The notes: generated from the letters alone by a model not told the origin. 64,000 nucleotides of DNA from Flavobacterium sp. YJ01 (GCF_029320955.1 NZ_CP119757.1:2542001-2606000), one strand, 5' to 3'. Counted from the stretch's first letter, positions 23,795-34,335 are shown. Numbers and translations are program-made.

Positions 23795-26263
23795 TTATCT
23801 AAAAAATACGCGCTTTACACGTTGCGAAATACTCGTCATTATCTCGTACGGAATCGTTTTTAATGCCTCAGCCATCTCAATAACGGTTGGGCTTTCGCCG
23901 AAAATGATTACAGAATCGCCTTCTTTGCAATCAATTTCTGTCACGTTTACCATCAACATATCCATACAGACGCTTCCGACAATTTTGGCTTTTTGATTTT
24001 TAATGACTACAAAACCAACTTCATTTCCCCATAATCTTGCAATTCCGTCTGCATAACCAATTGGAATTGTAGCGATTTTAGTTTCTTTTTCCGCCATAAA
24101 ACGTCTTCCGTAACCAACACTGTCGCCAGCGGGAATGGTTCTGACTTGAGAAATAATCGATTTTAAAGTCCCAACATTTTCTAAATATTTCTGCTCTGAC
24201 GGATCGTTGGAAACGCCGTATAAACCAATTCCTAATCTCACCATATTATATTGAGCATTCGGGAAATTGCTAATTCCAGATGTATTTAAAATATGACGGA
24301 TCGGATTAATATGCAATTCGGAAATCAATCTTGAAGACAATTTTTCAAACAAAACAATTTGCTGATTTACAAAATCATAATGTTTCGGATCATCGCTTGT
24401 CGCTAAATGCGAAAGAACACTTTGAACTCTAACGGTCGAATTTCCTTTTAAAGTTTCAATTAATTCTTGAAGCGTATTTTCTTCAAAACCTAAACGATGC
24501 ATTCCGGTATCAATTTTAATGTGAATCGGAAAATCTCTTAAGTTCTTTTCTCGTGCAATTTTCAAAAAGGCATTTAATCCTTTTATGCTATAAATCTCTG
24601 GTTCTAATTGATATTGAATTATCGATGGAAAACTTGTCGATTCGGGATTTAAAACCATAATTGGCAATTTTATTCCGCCATTTTTCAACGAAATTCCTTC
24701 ATCCGCGAAAGCGACACCTAAATAATCTACTTTATGATGTTCTAATAATTTGGCTATTTCCAAACCTCCATTTCCATATCCAAAAGCTTTTACCATCACC
24801 ATCATTTTGACGTTTGGAGCCAATTTTGATTTGAAATAATTGAAGTTATGGCTAATGGCATCCAGATTAATTTCGAGAACTGTTTCATGCGTTTTCTCTT
24901 CCAGCAGCGACACAATTTCTTCAAAATGAAAAGATCTTGCGCCTTTTACCAAAATAGTTTCATTGTTGAAATTTAAACTTTCAATAGCCTCAATAAATTC
25001 ATTTTTAGTTTTGAAAATAGTGATGTTTGAAAATTTATCAGCGAAAGCGCTAATGGTTTCTCCAATTCCGATGACGCGATTTATTTTATTGGATGCAATT
25101 AAATCGGCTACTTTTGAATACAATTCTTCATTCGAAAAACCACTTTGAAAAATATCCGATAAAATAACCGTTTTCGATGCATTCTTTTTCTGGCTTTCTA
25201 AAAAGTCCAATGCAATTTTTAAAGACTGAAAATCAGAACTGTAACTATCATCAATAATACTGCAATTGTTAATTCCGTTTTTTACTTCTAAACGCATTTG
25301 AACAGGATAAAGCATCTCAATTCGATTTTGAATCGTGGTCTGATCGTAATTAAAATACAATAAAACTAACAAACAAGAAATGGCATTTTCTACCGAAGCA
25401 GAATCGCTAAATGGAATTTCTAAATGAAACTTTTCTTTTTTGTACTGATATTCAATAAGCGTGTGGTCGTTTTTGATTTCTTTTTTTAGAACAAAAACAT
25501 CTGCGCTTTTATCTGTAAAACTCCATGAAAAAAGTTCACGAGGATGCATCATATATTCTGCTGCAAATTGCGTCAAACAAGAATCTACAACTTCATTTTT
25601 TTGATAAATAATAACGGGACAGTCTTTGAACAAAAGAAGTTTTTCGTCAATTTTCTGAACTAAATTTAAAAAGCCTTCATCATGTGCAGAACCAATGCTT
25701 GTTAAAATACCAATATTGGGTTTAATGATTTTCTCCAATTTAGCCATTTCGTTTACTGTAGAAATTCCAGCTTCAAAAATTCCTAAATTGTGATTTTTAT
25801 TAATTGAAATAACCGAAAGCGGAACTCCAACTTGAGAATTGTAACTTTTTGGACTTCTAACAATATTATAATCTGGGCTCAATAAAAAATTAAGCCATTC
25901 TTTTACAATTGTTTTTCCGTTACTTCCGGTTAAGCCGATAATTGGAAAATGAAAAAGATTTCTATAATATGCTGCAAATTCCTGAAGCGCATTTAAGGTA
26001 TTTTCAACAATTAAAAAATTAGCTTTCTCTGCACAATTTTCGGGTATATGTTGCACCACAAAATTCTGAACTCCTTTTTCGATTAAATCAGGAATAAATA
26101 AATGAGCATCATTGTTTACGCCTGATAAAGCAAAAAATAAAGTTTGCGATCCGTTTTGCAGCGAACGGCTATCAATAGAAATATGATCGATTAAAACAGC
26201 CTCTTTGGAGCCAGTCCATTTGGCATTTATAACTGAGGTTAGGTCTTTTGAATTTATGCTCAT
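23795..26263 (-). CDS. Bifunctional MurF / alanine racemase fusion
   Basis: 822 residues. The first half (about 1-450) is a MurF ligase, adding D-Ala-D-Ala to UDP-MurNAc-tripeptide; the ATP site is GLTGSNGKTIVKEWL. The second half (about 455-822) is a PLP alanine racemase; the PLP Lys lies in MVMVKAFGYGNGG and the catalytic Tyr region is AGDSVGYGRRF. The fusion couples D-alanine supply and its use in peptidoglycan synthesis, and is known across Bacteroidota. Whether both halves are fully active cannot be shown here, though the motifs are intact; in MurF the Thr after Lys of the P-loop is retained. Confidence 0.95.
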   Translation of the reverse strand: MSINSKDLTSVINAKWTGSKEAVLIDHISIDSRSLQNGSQTLFFALSGVNNDAHLFIPDLIEKGVQNFVVQHIPENCAEKANFLIVENTLNALQEFAAYYRNLFHFPIIGLTGSNGKTIVKEWLNFLLSPDYNIVRSPKSYNSQVGVPLSVISINKNHNLGIFEAGISTVNEMAKLEKIIKPNIGILTSIGSAHDEGFLNLVQKIDEKLLLFKDCPVIIYQKNEVVDSCLTQFAAEYMMHPRELFSWSFTDKSADVFVLKKEIKNDHTLIEYQYKKEKFHLEIPFSDSASVENAISCLLVLLYFNYDQTTIQNRIEMLYPVQMRLEVKNGINNCSIIDDSYSSDFQSLKIALDFLESQKKNASKTVILSDIFQSGFSNEELYSKVADLIASNKINRVIGIGETISAFADKFSNITIFKTKNEFIEAIESLNFNNETILVKGARSFHFEEIVSLLEEKTHETVLEINLDAISHNFNYFKSKLAPNVKMMVMVKAFGYGNGGLEIAKLLEHHKVDYLGVAFADEGISLKNGGIKLPIMVLNPESTSFPSIIQYQLEPEIYSIKGLNAFLKIAREKNLRDFPIHIKIDTGMHRLGFEENTLQELIETLKGNSTVRVQSVLSHLATSDDPKHYDFVNQQIVLFEKLSSRLISELHINPIRHILNTSGISNFPNAQYNMVRLGIGLYGVSNDPSEQKYLENVGTLKSIISQVRTIPAGDSVGYGRRFMAEKETKIATIPIGYADGIARLWGNEVGFVVIKNQKAKIVGSVCMDMLMVNVTEIDCKEGDSVIIFGESPTVIEMAEALKTIPYEIMTSISQRVKRVFFR

Positions 26264-26363
26264 TTAGAAATTTCTTTTTTTCAAAATTAAGATATTAAAG
26301 GTAGAAAAGAGTTGTGATTTTCTTAAAAAATAAAGTCACCGTTCTTCCTTATTGATATTTCTG

Positions 26364-26371
26364 TATATTTG
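26364..26371 (+). promoter_or_regulatory. TAnnTTTG promoter element for the PAP2-like membrane protein
   Basis: TATATTTG with a predicted start near 26378. It rules out the TTG at 26352 as a translation start. Confidence 0.4.
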
Positions 26372-26387
26372 TTTTTGCACCACAAAT

Positions 26388-27002
26388 TTGAGCCTTTTGA
26401 AAAATTTACTTCCAATATTCTCTTACATATTACACCCGATTTTTATATCGGTATACGCCACATTATTTTATTTGTATGCAGCTGGAGATGTTTTCAGTAC
26501 GCAAGAAAAATATTTTGTTTTAATACAAATTTCAGTGATCAATGTAATTGTTCCCGTTTTGTTTTATTTACTTTTAAAATCAACAGGACATGTAAAATCA
26601 ATCATGCTAAGTCAAGTTTCAGAGAGAACTGTTCCACTTGTATTGCAATGTTTTTTATATATTTTATTAGTAAAAAGAAGTATTGTAATTACTCGCTATC
26701 CAGAACTTCATTTCTTTTTTCTTGGTGCGCTATTCAGTACAATTTTAGCTTTAGTTTTTGTGCTTTTCAAGAAAAAGCCAAGTTTACATATGGTCGCCAT
26801 TTCTGGTTTTGCCATTTTTGTAATTGGTCTGAATATCCATTTTCAAATGCATAATCCGTATTGGCCAGCATTATTGATTTTGTTATCTGGAATTGTAGCT
26901 TCGTCTCGTTTAGAAATGAATGCGCATACTTCTAGAGAAATACTAATTGGGCTATTCACTGGAATAATGCCGCAACTTTTGTTTTTATACTTGTGGTTAT
27001 AA
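26388..27002 (+). CDS. Membrane protein, degenerate PAP2-like
   Basis: About 204 residues with roughly six hydrophobic helices. Near the C terminus KKKPSLHMVAISG and SSRLEMNAHTSREILIG recall the second and third motifs of PAP2 phosphatases (SGH and SRx5Hx3D), but the first Ser-Gly-His is changed and the last Asp is Glu, so phosphatase activity is doubtful. No ATG fits the N terminus; TTG 26388 or TTG 26397 would give the expected LLPIFSYILHP start. The stop overlaps the convergent gene by 6 nt. Confidence 0.65.
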   Translation: MSLLKNLLPIFSYILHPIFISVYATLFYLYAAGDVFSTQEKYFVLIQISVINVIVPVLFYLLLKSTGHVKSIMLSQVSERTVPLVLQCFLYILLVKRSIVITRYPELHFFFLGALFSTILALVFVLFKKKPSLHMVAISGFAIFVIGLNIHFQMHNPYWPALLILLSGIVASSRLEMNAHTSREILIGLFTGIMPQLLFLYLWL

Positions 27003-27701
27003 AATATAAAAAATCAAACCTGCGTTTAAGGTTTTCATATTGATTTTTTCGCCCGAAAGCGTGGTTGCCGAATTAAATAATGGACTTAAACCATAATACA
27101 AATAAACATTCCATGTATTATATCCTGCAGCAATATATGGTCCGTATTGAAATTTATTGATTGCTGCATTATTGTTTATTCTGTACGTCTTTTCGCCATC
27201 GTCTAAAATGGAAGAATTCGAAAACACATAACTCAATTTAACACCGCCATAAATACGCCAGAATTTGGTGCTTTCGTAAGTCGAATTTCTCCATCTAAAT
27301 TCTATCGGAAGATCTACAGAATATTGTCTGTATCGATTAGAAACAAATTGTCCATAATCGTTTACGCCATATATAATACCTCCCGACGCATCTTGAGAAA
27401 TGGTTAGATTTTGATAATAGTTCTGATAACTCAAACCTAAACCTGCCGCAATAGCAATAGTTCTCGATTTATTAATTGGCATATCACGAAGAAAACCTCC
27501 AGAAAGTCCAAGAGAGAACTTATTTTGCTTAAAATCAACCGGAATATCGGTAAACATATTATAAGTTACCGAAAAATAAAACTGATCCTCTCGATATAAA
27601 GAATCTATTTTTACTACTGGTTTTATCTCAGGTTTAACTGCTTCTTGTGCAAAAGAGTTAAAAAAACTAAGTAAAAATAAACAGCTGAAAATAATTCTCA
27701 T
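26997..27701 (-). CDS. PorT-family outer-membrane beta-barrel protein
   Basis: 234 residues with a signal peptide (MRIIFSCLFLLSFFNSFAQ). Alternating hydrophobic and polar strands with many Tyr, Asn and Gly and a C terminus ending in FYIL fit an eight-stranded barrel of the PorT-like type. Motifs include REDQFYFSVTYNMF and RDMPINKSRTIAIAAGLGLS. I do not think it is the canonical type IX secretion protein PorT/SprT, whose sequence differs from what I recall. A minus-strand TATATTTG at 27766-27773 is a likely promoter. Confidence 0.8.
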   Translation of the reverse strand: MRIIFSCLFLLSFFNSFAQEAVKPEIKPVVKIDSLYREDQFYFSVTYNMFTDIPVDFKQNKFSLGLSGGFLRDMPINKSRTIAIAAGLGLSYQNYYQNLTISQDASGGIIYGVNDYGQFVSNRYRQYSVDLPIEFRWRNSTYESTKFWRIYGGVKLSYVFSNSSILDDGEKTYRINNNAAINKFQYGPYIAAGYNTWNVYLYYGLSPLFNSATTLSGEKINMKTLNAGLIFYIL

Positions 27702-27909
27702 ATCGTAAGTTTGGTTTTAGAGATATTTAAAAATAAACGTTTTGTAAGTATATTTATTTCAAATACAAATATAATATAATGGTTTCTCTAGTAGCTAGAA
27801 GAAATAAAAATATTCTCTTTTTGATGCTTCACAAAATTAATTGCTGCGTTTTTTTCAATAAACAAGCTTACAAAGGCAAAAAATAAATTAATTTTCTATT
27901 TAATCTTTA

Positions 27910-27917
27910 TACCTTTG
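27910..27917 (+). promoter_or_regulatory. TAnnTTTG element almost at the start codon (leaderless candidate)
   Basis: TACCTTTG ends 7 nt before ATG 27924. With the usual spacing the transcript would begin at or a few bases before the ATG, leaving little or no leader. Confidence 0.45.
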
Positions 27918-27923
27918 CGGAGT

Positions 27924-28277
27924 ATGAAAAGAAAGCAGCTCATATTAAGTTTGTCTTTTGCTGTGACAATATTGTTCTCGATATTGTTTCAGTCGATACA
28001 TAGTTATGAGCACATTGTAAAACAGCTTTCAGAAAAACAATGCCATCATAACTACAATGATCCAAGTGGCGAAATAACGCACCAACATCATGATTTTGAG
28101 GTTTGTTTTGTTTGTAATTTTGCTTTTGGAAGTTATATTGTTCCTGAAACTTTTCAATTTCAATTTCATTCTTTTGAAAAAGAAATTCCTTATTTCTTTC
28201 CTGTTTCAGAGAAGATTTTTTCTATTTCAGCCACTTCGTATTTCTTACGAGGTCCGCCCTCAGTTATAGTTTCTTAG
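27924..28277 (+). CDS. Small His/Cys-rich exported or membrane protein
   Basis: 117 residues from ATG 27924. An N-terminal hydrophobic segment (LILSLSFAVTILFSILFQS) is a signal peptide or anchor. It is followed by a cluster of possible metal ligands: HSYEHIVKQ, CHHNY, THQHHDFEVCFVCNF. The CxxCxF ending and His run suggest transition-metal binding. A TonB-dependent receptor gene starts 161 nt downstream on the same strand, so the two may act in uptake of a metal. I do not recognise a named family. Confidence 0.7.
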   Translation: MKRKQLILSLSFAVTILFSILFQSIHSYEHIVKQLSEKQCHHNYNDPSGEITHQHHDFEVCFVCNFAFGSYIVPETFQFQFHSFEKEIPYFFPVSEKIFSISATSYFLRGPPSVIVS

Positions 28278-28438
28278 GTTTCGATTATTCGAAAAAAATC
28301 ACATTTCTTCCAATTTAAATTCAAATAACATTGAGTTTCCTAATCCTATATTTTCAATCTAGGATCAGAATGCTTTATTGTTGGTTTTTGGTTTTCATTC
28401 TAAGAAAAAAATCAAATTAACTATAGCATCATTTTCAA

Positions 28439-30646
28439 ATGAAAAAATTTATAATTGCCCTTATTTTAGGGTTTTCGGGCATGCTTTCTGCTCAAAATTC
28501 GGTTTCAGGAACGGTAACTGATAACCAAAATCAACCTTTACCAGGCGTTTCTGTTTACGTACCAGAATTACATAAAGGAACGACAACTGACGCAAACGGA
28601 AAATACGAATTGAACAATCTTCCGAACGGAGCTTTACGTCTTGCTTTTACTTATGTTGGGTATGCCAATCAAAATAAAACGATTGCTAAATTATTAAAAC
28701 AAAACACTTTAGACATTACGCTTGAAGAATCTATTTTAGAAATGGATGAAGTCGTAGTTTCAACACCTTTTAACAAATTGCAATCGCAAAACGTAATGAA
28801 GATTGAGCACGAAAGTATTAAAACTTTACAGCAGAAAGGAACCTCAACTTTGATTGAAGGTTTGGCGACAATTCCTGGAGTTTCGCAAATTTCAACCGGA
28901 ACTTCAATCGGAAAACCAGTTATTCGCGGACTTAGCGGAAATCGTGTTTTGGTTTATTCTCAAGGCGTTCGTATCGAAAATCAGCAGTTTGGAGACGAAC
29001 ATGGTTTAGGTTTAAATGATGGAGGAATCGAAAGTGTCGAAGTCATAAAAGGGCCAGCTTCTTTATTATACGGATCTGATGCTTTGGGAGGAGTTTTATA
29101 TTTTAATCCAGAAAAATTTGCTGATGCTGGAGATTTTAAAGCTAATTTCAGTCAAAAATATTTTACGAATACTCAAGGAAGTAATTCTTCTATCGGATTA
29201 AAAACTTCTACAGATAATTGGAAATTTTTGGTTAGAGGAGGTTACAACACCCATTCTGATTACAAAATTGCCGATGGCGACCGCGTAACCAATTCACGTT
29301 ACAACGAAACTGATTTTAAAACCGGAATTGGGTACAGTAATTCAACTTTCTCAAGTGTTTTAAGATACAACTACAACAAATTGGATATCGGAATTCCAGA
29401 AGACGGAATTGCAGAACAATCTTCAAGCAAAGACACACAATTTCCGAGACAAGGAATTTTCAATCATTTGTTGAGTTTGAATAATGTTATCTTTTTTGAA
29501 AACTCAAAATTAGATGTTGATTTAGGTTATATCGCAAATGACAGAAGTGAATTTGAAGATAGCAATGAAGCTTCTCTTCACATGAAATTGAACACTTTCA
29601 ATTATAATGCAAAATACCATTTTCCAAAATTTGGAAAAATTGAAACTATCGTTGGTGTTCAGGGAATGCATCAAACAAACAAAAATTCTGGTGAAGAATA
29701 TTTGATTCCAGATGCCACAACAAATGATTTTGGTGTTTTTGGAACTGCAAATTACGAATGGAACAGCAACGTTTTGCAAGCTGGATTACGTTTTGACAAC
29801 AGAAATGTAACGTCAATAGCGCACGGAACTGAAGGTGAAGAAGGTTATTTCTTGCCACTAGACAAATCATTTGACAGTTTTAATGCTTCGTTAGGTTATA
29901 AAACCAAATTGGCTGAACCGTTAACGCTTCGATTGAATGTTGCTACAGGATTTAGAGCACCAAACTTAGCAGAATTGACTTCAAATGGTGTTCACGAAGG
30001 AACAAATCGTTACGAAATTGGAAATGCAAATTTGAAAACAGAACAAAACGTTCAGACAGATTTAAACTTAGAATACAAAAACACACATTTCGAATTCTTC
30101 GTAAACGGATTTTATAATCATGTAAATAATTATATCTATACTTCGCCAACTGGAGAAATTCGTGACGATAATGATGTTTTTGCTTATGTTCAAGATAATG
30201 CAAAATTATATGGTGGTGAAGTTGGTCTGCATTTTCACCCACATCCGCTAGATTGGTTGCATTTTGAAACAAGTTTTGAAACTGTGACAGGTAAAAAAGA
30301 TAATGACGATTATTTACCTTTAATTCCTGCAAACAACTGGAATAATACATTAAGAACAGAATTTAATATCAAAGATTGGTTAAGCGAAGGGTTTGCTTCT
30401 TTAAACGTTTCTTCAACTTTCAGCCAAGATAATGTAAGCGGATTTGAAACTGCTTCTAAAGGTTATACTTTGGTAAATTTAGGTTTTGGAGGTACTGTAA
30501 AACTTGGGAAAACGGCTTTCGATATTAACTTAAACGGAAACAATTTATTCGATAAAAAATATATTGCGCACCTTTCTAGATTGAAAACAGATGGAATTCC
30601 GAATATTGGGAGAAACATCGTTCTAGGAGTTAATTTTAATTTATAA
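28439..30646 (+). CDS. TonB-dependent receptor, probably for a metal or metal chelate
   Basis: 735 residues with a signal peptide ending SAQ. Residues about 20-105 form a CarboxypepD_reg-like domain (SVSGTVTDNQNQPLPGVSVY). The plug domain holds IGKPVIRGLSGNRVLVYSQG, QQFGDEHGLGLNDGGIESVE and VIKGPASLLYGSDALGGVL. A 22-strand barrel follows and the protein ends LGVNFNL. The VLVYSQGVRIENQQFGDEHG form of the plug resembles zinc/copper receptors (ZnuD-like), and the His/Cys-rich small protein upstream agrees, but the ligand is inferred. No SusD partner is present, arguing against glycans. Confidence 0.92.
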   Translation: MKKFIIALILGFSGMLSAQNSVSGTVTDNQNQPLPGVSVYVPELHKGTTTDANGKYELNNLPNGALRLAFTYVGYANQNKTIAKLLKQNTLDITLEESILEMDEVVVSTPFNKLQSQNVMKIEHESIKTLQQKGTSTLIEGLATIPGVSQISTGTSIGKPVIRGLSGNRVLVYSQGVRIENQQFGDEHGLGLNDGGIESVEVIKGPASLLYGSDALGGVLYFNPEKFADAGDFKANFSQKYFTNTQGSNSSIGLKTSTDNWKFLVRGGYNTHSDYKIADGDRVTNSRYNETDFKTGIGYSNSTFSSVLRYNYNKLDIGIPEDGIAEQSSSKDTQFPRQGIFNHLLSLNNVIFFENSKLDVDLGYIANDRSEFEDSNEASLHMKLNTFNYNAKYHFPKFGKIETIVGVQGMHQTNKNSGEEYLIPDATTNDFGVFGTANYEWNSNVLQAGLRFDNRNVTSIAHGTEGEEGYFLPLDKSFDSFNASLGYKTKLAEPLTLRLNVATGFRAPNLAELTSNGVHEGTNRYEIGNANLKTEQNVQTDLNLEYKNTHFEFFVNGFYNHVNNYIYTSPTGEIRDDNDVFAYVQDNAKLYGGEVGLHFHPHPLDWLHFETSFETVTGKKDNDDYLPLIPANNWNNTLRTEFNIKDWLSEGFASLNVSSTFSQDNVSGFETASKGYTLVNLGFGGTVKLGKTAFDINLNGNNLFDKKYIAHLSRLKTDGIPNIGRNIVLGVNFNL

Positions 30647-30651
30647 TTTTT

Positions 30652-30822
30652 TTAACCGCAAAGAACGCAATGAGATTACGCAAAGTTCGCTAAGTTTTAT
30701 TTTATTAGACAACGTTTAAAAAGAATCTCGCAAAGTCGCGAAGTCGCAAAAAAATTTTAAAACTTTGCGTCTCTGCATCTTTGCGAGATTAATATTGAAT
30801 ACTTTGCGTTCTTTGTGGTTAA
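30652..30822. repeat. Nested intergenic inverted repeat, AACCGCAAAGAACGC family
   Basis: Outer arms at 30652-30670 and 30804-30822 (TTAACCGCAAAGAACGCAA form) match with one mismatch. Inner arms include AATCTCGCAAAG (from 30724) and TTTGCGAGATT (30780-30790), the same word as the inner arms at 10248-10304. Nothing coding is seen. Confidence 0.65.
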
Positions 30823-30878
30823 TAACACAACAATCTCACAGAAAGTACTATTTTTGTTACAACAGATAAAAATTAACT

Positions 30879-32987
30879 ATGAAAAAAACTTTTTTATTAA
30901 TGGCAATCACAACTGCGGGAATTTCTTTTGCTCAAAACAAGATCAAATATCCTGAAACCAAAAAGGGAGAAACCGTTGATGTATATTTTGATACAAAAGT
31001 GAGCGATCCTTACCGCTGGCTTGAAGACGACAAATCTGCTGAAACTGGAGCTTGGGTAAAAGCTGAAAATGAGGTAACTTATGGTTACTTAAATCAAATT
31101 CCATTTCGTGAAGAACTTAAAAAACGAATGGAAAAACTTTGGAACTACGAGAAAATCGGCGCTCCATACAAAGAAGGACAATTTACATATTTTTCTAAAA
31201 ATAACGGTCTTCAAAATCAATCTGTGGTGTACAGAAAAGATAAAAGCGGAAAAGAAGAGGTTTTCTTAGATCCGAATACTTTTTCTAAAGACGGAACAAC
31301 TTCTCTTGGCGGTTTAGATTTTTCTAAAGATGGTAGCAAAGCTGCTTACGCAATTTCTGAAGGCGGTAGCGACTGGAGAAAAGTAATTATTATTGATGCT
31401 GTTTCTAAAAAAGTTTTAGAAGATACTTTGGTTGATGTAAAATTCAGCGGAATTTCATGGCATGGAAATGAAGGTTTCTATTACTCTAGTTATGAAAAAC
31501 CAAAAGGAAGCGAATTATCTGCAAAAACAGATCAGCACAAATTGTATTTTCATAAATTAGGAACTTCTCAAAAAGATGATAAAGTGATTTTTGGTGCAGA
31601 TCAGAAGAGAAGATATATTGGAGGTCACGTTACTGAAGATGATCGCTATTTGATTATTACTGCGGCGAACTCTACTTACGGAAACGAACTTTACATTAAA
31701 GACTTAACTAAACCAAATAGCCCAATTGTTACTATTGTAGATAATTTTAATGCTGAGAATTCAATCATTGAAAATGAAGGCACAAAACTATTTATACAAA
31801 CAGATTACAATGCTCCTAATGGACGCGTGGTTACTGTAGATGCAGGAAATCCAAAAGTAGAAAACTGGAAAGATTTCATCAAAGAAACGGAAAATGTTTT
31901 ATCTCCATCAACTGGCGCTGGATACTTTTTTGCCAATTATACAAAAGATGCGGTTTCGTTTGTATTACAATACGATTATAGCGGAAAATTAGTTCGCGAA
32001 ATTAAACTTCCTGCGGTGGGATCTGCTGGCGGATTTGGCGGAAAAAAGAATGAAAAAATCTTGTATTACAGTTTCACAAATTATACAACTCCAGGAAGCA
32101 TCTACTCTTTCGAACCAAAATCTGGTAAATCTGAAGTGTATCAAAAACCAAAAGTTGATTTCAAGAGTGAAGATTACGAGTCTAAACAAGTATTCTATAC
32201 TTCAAAAGACGGTACAAAAGTTCCGATGATTATTACTTATAAAAAAGGAACAAAATTAGACGGTAAAAATCCAACTATCCTTTATGGTTACGGCGGATTC
32301 AATGTTAGTTTAACGCCAAGTTTTAGTATTGCAAATGCCGTTTGGATGGAAAATGGAGGCGTTTATGCCGTTGCCAATTTAAGAGGTGGTGGTGAATACG
32401 GAAAAAAATGGCATGATGCAGGAACGAAATTGCAAAAGCAAAATGTTTTTGACGATTTTATCGCTGCTGCGGAATATTTAATTGCACAAAAATATACTTC
32501 ATCTGATTATTTAGCGATTCGCGGAGGTTCTAACGGAGGATTATTAGTTGGAGCAACAATGACACAGCGTCCAGATTTGATGAAAGTTGCATTACCAGCA
32601 GTTGGTGTTATGGATATGCTTCGTTACAATGCTTTTACAGCAGGTGCTGGATGGGCTTTCGATTACGGAACTGCTCAAGATAACAAAGAAATGTTCGAAT
32701 ATTTAAAAGGTTATTCTCCTGTTCACAATGTTAAAAAAGGAACTCAATATCCTGCTACGATGGTAACAACTGGAGATCATGATGATCGTGTTGTTCCGGC
32801 GCATAGTTTTAAATTTGCTTCTGAATTGCAAGAAAAACAAGCTGGAGAAAATCCTGTTTTAATTAGAATTGATGTTAAAGCTGGTCACGGTGCAGGAAAA
32901 TCTGTTGCGGCTACAATTCAAGAAAATGTAGATATTCAAGCTTTTACGCTTTACAATATGGGTTTTAAAGCTTTACCTAAAAAGTAA
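30879..32987 (+). CDS. Prolyl oligopeptidase family serine peptidase (S9A)
   Basis: 702 residues with a signal peptide ([19 protein letters not shown]), so periplasmic or secreted. The N-terminal half is a seven-bladed propeller, and the C-terminal half an alpha/beta hydrolase. The catalytic Ser is in [11 protein letters not shown], the Asp in [12 protein letters not shown] and the His in KAGHGAGKS, all intact. Such enzymes cut short peptides after proline. The second propeller-hydrolase hinge includes [16 protein letters not shown]. Monocistronic between two repeat clusters. Confidence 0.95.
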   Translation: MKKTFLLMAITTAGISFAQNKIKYPETKKGETVDVYFDTKVSDPYRWLEDDKSAETGAWVKAENEVTYGYLNQIPFREELKKRMEKLWNYEKIGAPYKEGQFTYFSKNNGLQNQSVVYRKDKSGKEEVFLDPNTFSKDGTTSLGGLDFSKDGSKAAYAISEGGSDWRKVIIIDAVSKKVLEDTLVDVKFSGISWHGNEGFYYSSYEKPKGSELSAKTDQHKLYFHKLGTSQKDDKVIFGADQKRRYIGGHVTEDDRYLIITAANSTYGNELYIKDLTKPNSPIVTIVDNFNAENSIIENEGTKLFIQTDYNAPNGRVVTVDAGNPKVENWKDFIKETENVLSPSTGAGYFFANYTKDAVSFVLQYDYSGKLVREIKLPAVGSAGGFGGKKNEKILYYSFTNYTTPGSIYSFEPKSGKSEVYQKPKVDFKSEDYESKQVFYTSKDGTKVPMIITYKKGTKLDGKNPTILYGYGGFNVSLTPSFSIANAVWMENGGVYAVANLRGGGEYGKKWHDAGTKLQKQNVFDDFIAAAEYLIAQKYTSSDYLAIRGGSNGGLLVGATMTQRPDLMKVALPAVGVMDMLRYNAFTAGAGWAFDYGTAQDNKEMFEYLKGYSPVHNVKKGTQYPATMVTTGDHDDRVVPAHSFKFASELQEKQAGENPVLIRIDVKAGHGAGKSVAATIQENVDIQAFTLYNMGFKALPKK

Positions 32988-33010
32988 GACTTTAAACTGA
33001 TTTTTTATTA

Positions 33011-33185
33011 GCCACGAATTGCACTAATTTCCACGAATTTAAATTGTGAGGAATGTGTAATTCGTGGTTATTTTTTTGCCACAGATTAAAAGGATTTAAT
33101 GGATTTTTATAAAATCTGTGACAATCATTTTAATCTGTGGCAAAACTTCAAAAAATAATTCGTGAAAATTAGTGTAATTCGTGGC
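33011..33185. repeat. Nested intergenic inverted repeat, CCACGAATT / CCACAGATTAA families
   Basis: Outer arms of 29 nt (33011-33039 and 33157-33185) pair with two mismatches; inner arms GCCACAGATTAA (33078-33089) and TTAATCTGTGGC (33130-33141) pair perfectly. The outer family is also at 8123-8204 and the inner word at 9691. Confidence 0.7.
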
Positions 33186-33223
33186 AAACCTTTTTTAAAT
33201 TTGAGAAACTAAAAAACCAAACG

Positions 33224-34219
33224 ATGAAAATTATAAAATGGGGAATTATTGGATGCGGTAATGTAACAGAAGTAAAAAGCGGACCAGCATTTCAAAAAGC
33301 TCCAAATTCTGCTTTAGTTGCTGTTATGCGAAGAGATGCATCACTTGCCGAAGATTACGCCAAACGCCACAATGTACCAAAATGGTATTCGAATGCTATA
33401 GATTTAATAAATGATCCAGAAGTTGATGCCGTTTATATTGCTACTCCTCCATCTTCTCATAAAGAATACACCATTTTATGCGCCAAAGCCGGAAAACCAG
33501 TTTATGTAGAAAAACCAATGGCTTTAACTTTTGAAGAATGTAACGAAATGATTTCTGCTTGCAAAGAGCATAATGTTCCGTTATTTGTTGCATATTATAG
33601 AAGAGCCTTGCCTCGATTTTTAAAAATTAAAGAAATAATTGACGAAGGCAAATTAGGAAACATTAGACATGTAAACTGTGTTTTATATCATCCTTTTGAA
33701 GCGCGTTACGATGACGAAATCAATCTTCCTTGGACTGTGTTGCCTCATATTTCTGGGGGCGGAATTTTTGTTGATTTAGCATGTCATACTTTAGATTTTC
33801 TAGATTTTATTCTAGGTCCGATAAAATCTGTGCGCGGACATGCAACTTCTCAGTTAAAAGCTTATCCTGCCGAAGATACCGTTTCAATGTCATTCTTATT
33901 TGAAAACGGAATTCATGGATCTGGAATATGGAATTTTGCCAGTTTTGAGCGTTACGACAACACCGAAATTGTAGGTGATAAAGGAAAAATTTCTTTCTCT
34001 ACTTTTGGAAATGACCCAATACACATTCAATATACAAATGGAGAAAAAGAAAGTATTACAATAGAAAATCCCCTTCACATTCAACAACCTTTTATCGAAA
34101 CTGTAATGGCGGAACTTTTAGGAAAAGAAGGTGCTTCGGCTTCAAAAGGAATTTCTGGAGCCAGAACAACTTGGGTTATTGATCAGGTTTTGAAGGAGTT
34201 TAGAGCATCTTCTAAATAA
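33224..34219 (+). CDS. Gfo/Idh/MocA family oxidoreductase
   Basis: 331 residues. An N-terminal Rossmann domain (WGIIGCGNVTEVKSGPAFQ) binds NAD(P), and the family motif YVEKPMALTFEEC carries the conserved Glu-Lys-Pro. The C-terminal domain has a His in SGGGIFVDLACHTLDFL as in sugar or inositol dehydrogenases. Substrate cannot be told. No signal peptide is present. It is flanked by repeats and has no obvious operon partner. Confidence 0.92.
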   Translation: MKIIKWGIIGCGNVTEVKSGPAFQKAPNSALVAVMRRDASLAEDYAKRHNVPKWYSNAIDLINDPEVDAVYIATPPSSHKEYTILCAKAGKPVYVEKPMALTFEECNEMISACKEHNVPLFVAYYRRALPRFLKIKEIIDEGKLGNIRHVNCVLYHPFEARYDDEINLPWTVLPHISGGGIFVDLACHTLDFLDFILGPIKSVRGHATSQLKAYPAEDTVSMSFLFENGIHGSGIWNFASFERYDNTEIVGDKGKISFSTFGNDPIHIQYTNGEKESITIENPLHIQQPFIETVMAELLGKEGASASKGISGARTTWVIDQVLKEFRASSK

Positions 34220-34235
34220 TGTATTACATAGTTTT

Positions 34236-34335
34236 GTCATTGCGAGGAACGAGGAATCTCCACAAGTAGCTCAACAAAGATTGACGATTTTCTTTACGGA
34301 GTTTCTTGCGGAGATTCCTCGTTCCTCGGAATGAC
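34236..34335. repeat. 26-bp inverted repeat, GTCATTGCGAGGAACGAGG family
   Basis: Arms at 34236-34261 and 34310-34335 pair with one mismatch over 26 bp. The sequence resembles the GTCATTGCGAGGAACGAAGC repeats seen in many unrelated bacterial genomes. Confidence 0.75.
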
